Shown here: positions 62,521 through 64,000 of the stretch, in pieces
How the letters are laid out: the number at the start of each line of letters is the position of its first letter
How positions within the stretch are numbered: the stretch's first letter is position 1
NCBI RefSeq assembly: GCF_000802425.1
Contig: NZ_JRUD01000019.1
Coordinates: 1-64,000, forward strand
Source: Pseudomonas flexibilis
GTDB taxonomy: Bacteria > Pseudomonadota > Gammaproteobacteria > Pseudomonadales > Pseudomonadaceae
Direction: 5' to 3'
DNA: 64,000 bases
Program-made: the position numbers and the translations under genes
Notes under the pieces: model-generated
The model's database searches: none
Seen by the model: only the letters and a program-made list of their open reading frames with translations
What the model was told of the DNA's origin: nothing

Positions 62521-63374
62521 GCGCCGTGGCGGTGCTGCGCCTGCCGCTGGAGACCGATCTCAGCGGCTTCCTGGCGCTGTTGAAACGGATGGGCGTGCCT
62601 TGCCGGGTCAGTGAGGAAAGCGGCCAGCAGGTGCTCTGGGTGCCGGACACGCTGGCGGCGCAGGTGCGCGAACTGTACGCGCGTTTCCCGCAGGGCGATC
62701 CTGATGCGCCCATCGAGGGCGAGGTCGTATCGGCAACGCCGGTGCGCCGCTTCGGCAGCCTGCGCGAGGCGCCGTTCACCGCGCTGATGCTGTTGCTGAC
62801 CCTGGTGGTGTTCGCCATCACCTGGGGTGGCGAGAACCTGGAGACCATCCGCTGGCTGAGTTTCGCGGATTACGGCATCACCGAGGAATACCTGTACTTC
62901 GCCGACCTCGGCCACACCCTCGACAGCGGCCAGTGGTGGCGCCTGTTCACGCCGATGCTGGTGCACTTCGGCTGGCTGCACCTGGCCATGAACAGCCTCT
63001 GGTACTGGGAGCTGGGTCGGCGCGTCGAGGCCCATCAGGGGCGCTTCGCCTTGCTGGGCTTCACCCTGCTGTTCGCGCTGGTGTCCAACCTGGCGCAGTA
63101 CGTGTTCGGGGGTGTGGGCATCTTCGGCGGGTTGTCCGGCGTGCTCTATGGCCTGCTCGGGCACTGCTGGCTGTACCAGAAGCTGGCGCACAATCCCGCC
63201 TACCGGCTGCCGCCGGGTGTGGTGGGGCTGATGCTGGTCTGGCTGCTGGTGTGCCTGTCCGGGCTGGTCACTGCCCTGGGCCTGGGCGCCATCGCCAACG
63301 CCGCCCACGTTGGCGGCCTGCTGATCGGCTGCGCCACCGGGGTGCTCGGCGGCTGGCTGGCGCGCCGGCGCTGA
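62517..63374 (+). CDS. glpG: Rhomboid intramembrane protease
   Basis: The 285-aa protein has a cytoplasmic N-terminal domain (residues 1-85) and six membrane helices with WWRLFTPMLVHFGWLHLAMN. The nucleophile is Ser207 in GGLSGVLYGLLGH and the catalytic partner is His264 in ANAAHVGGLLIG. It cleaves within membrane segments of substrate proteins. It is the last gene of the nadK operon. Confidence 0.93.
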   Translation: MSAVAVLRLPLETDLSGFLALLKRMGVPCRVSEESGQQVLWVPDTLAAQVRELYARFPQGDPDAPIEGEVVSATPVRRFGSLREAPFTALMLLLTLVVFAITWGGENLETIRWLSFADYGITEEYLYFADLGHTLDSGQWWRLFTPMLVHFGWLHLAMNSLWYWELGRRVEAHQGRFALLGFTLLFALVSNLAQYVFGGVGIFGGLSGVLYGLLGHCWLYQKLAHNPAYRLPPGVVGLMLVWLLVCLSGLVTALGLGAIANAAHVGGLLIGCATGVLGGWLARRR

Positions 63375-63433
63375 CTCGCCGCTTCTGTGGGAGCGGGGCG
63401 GTTCGCGCTTTTCCCTTAATCCTCCCGCCCCGC

Positions 63434-63439
63434 TAGAAT
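63434..63439 (+). promoter_or_regulatory. Probable -10 element of yeaC
   Basis: TAGAAT (63434-63439) with TTCCCT 17 bp upstream suggests a weak sigma-70 promoter. A 10-bp dyad (AGCGGGGCGG at 63392-63401 with CCGCCCCGCT at 63425-63434) brackets the spacer and may be the end hairpin of the glpG transcript. Confidence 0.35.
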
Positions 63440-63469
63440 GGCCGGCGTTTCACTTTTCCGGAGTCGGCC

Positions 63470-63742
63470 ATGTCGTCCTTTATCGAAGCCATCGAGAACA
63501 TCACCCCCGAGATCTACCAGAACCTCAAGCAGGCCGTGGAGCTGGGCAAGTGGCCGGATGGCCGCAAGCTGACCCAGGAGCAGAAGGAAACCTGCCTGGG
63601 CGCGATGATCGCCTGGGAGCTGAAGAACCTGCCCGAGGAAGAGCGCACCGGCTTCATGAACGGCCAGGAATGCGGCTCGAAGAGCAAGAAGGCTGCCACC
63701 GAAAGCGATCTGTTCGCCCCGGCGTCCGGAACCCGCCACTGA
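63470..63742 (+). CDS. YeaC-family (DUF1315) protein
   Basis: The 90-aa protein has the YeaC pattern: ENITPEIYQNLKQAVELGKWPDGRKLTQEQKETCLGAMIAWELKNLPEEERTGFM. Function is unknown. The stop codon overlaps the next start (TGATG), so it is coupled to the DUF2797 gene. Confidence 0.92.
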   Translation: MSSFIEAIENITPEIYQNLKQAVELGKWPDGRKLTQEQKETCLGAMIAWELKNLPEEERTGFMNGQECGSKSKKAATESDLFAPASGTRH

Positions 63743-64000
63743 TGGTGGAACTCGGACGCGGCGCGCTGGACAAGATGGCCGCGCGCCTGGATGCCCCGGT
63801 GCAGTACGCCTTTCGCCTGGGCGAGCTGCAGGTGCCGGTCAATCCGCTGATCGGCAAGACCCTGTGCCTGGAATACCTGGGTGCCATCCACTGCAGCCAC
63901 TGCGGTCGCAAGACCAACAAGAGCTTCAGCCAGGGCTACTGCTACCCCTGTTTCAAGAAACTCCCCCAGTGCGACCTGTGCATCGTCAGCCCGGAGAAGT
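63742..64000 (+). CDS. DUF2797 protein, 5' part only
   Basis: The first 86 residues are visible, cut by the right edge. They include KMAARLDAPVQYAFRLGELQVPVNPLIGKTLCLEYLGAIHCSHCGRKTNKSFSQGYCYPCFKKLPQCDLCIVSPEK. The four CxxC-type pairs (HCSHC, CYPC, CDLC) form a zinc-binding head typical of DUF2797. The start ATG overlaps the yeaC stop. Function is unknown. Confidence 0.9.
   Translation, partial: MVELGRGALDKMAARLDAPVQYAFRLGELQVPVNPLIGKTLCLEYLGAIHCSHCGRKTNKSFSQGYCYPCFKKLPQCDLCIVSPEK

Overview
The window looks like a chromosomal segment of a Pseudomonas-type gammaproteobacterium (Pseudomonas sensu lato, including the stutzeri, mendocina and alcaligenes relatives). The core genes (phaG, queCDE, folE, prmB, nirBD, NAD kinase, glpG, yeaC) and the high-GC codon use fit that group. 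The first 4 kb is clearly AT-richer and is foreign in character.

Region 1 (1-4,150) is the distal part of an integron cassette array. It opens with the 3' end of a group IIC-type intron: a decayed reverse-transcriptase tail followed by domain V and VI hairpins. Small cassette genes then alternate with attC recombination sites: an unknown protein, an Imm50-like protein, a DHCW-motif cupin, a frameshifted membrane protein, a VOC-fold protein and a zinc-ribbon membrane protein. UPF0114 (YqhA) and YdhR-like genes and a strong terminator follow. No integrase or attI is in the window.

Region 2 (4,600-28,350) is mostly Pseudomonas core and variable genes. It holds phaG; a ParD-like/map operon with its own palindrome; queCDE behind a preQ1-I riboswitch; a LysR regulator divergent from a RidA/isochorismatase-fold/alpha-beta-hydrolase operon; a NYN-LOTUS protein; DUF3015; a frameshifted DUF4105 gene; a PuuD-like cytochrome; folE; an Smr protein; prmB; a TPP enzyme and flavoprotein next to an AraC regulator; a LemA-GIDE pair in which GIDE carries an EF-hand; and a HigBA-type toxin-antitoxin pair.

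Region 3 (28,380-34,130) is a nitrite assimilation cluster: nirB, nirD, a formate/nitrite-family channel and a PP2C-kinase fusion. The nirB leader contains a sigma-54 type promoter, two hairpins with the A1/G4 hexaloops of ANTAR-binding RNA, and then a 15-bp intrinsic terminator. This is the layout expected for nitrogen-regulated transcription plus NasT-type antitermination.

Region 4 (34,300-43,700) is a glycine-zipper protein and then a copper-resistance island: copB, copA (multicopper oxidase), a YncE-like beta-propeller, DUF411, a Cu-type P1B ATPase and copRS. A roughly 40-bp composite element is repeated upstream of both leftward copper transcription units.

Region 5 (43,770-50,020) is a PLP-themed cluster: a MocR regulator divergent from a BenE-like permease, a YggS-type PLP protein, a class III aminotransferase and a serine hydroxymethyltransferase. 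Its substrate is unknown.

Region 6 (50,040-64,000) holds a phosphopantetheinyl transferase, an MFS transporter, an AraC/nitrilase-fold operon divergent from a FadH-like enzyme, a coiled-coil protein, a D-cysteine desulfhydrase-like enzyme, NAD kinase, a phosphoesterase, a rhomboid protease, YeaC and the start of a DUF2797 gene cut by the window edge. No tRNA, rRNA or CRISPR array was seen.
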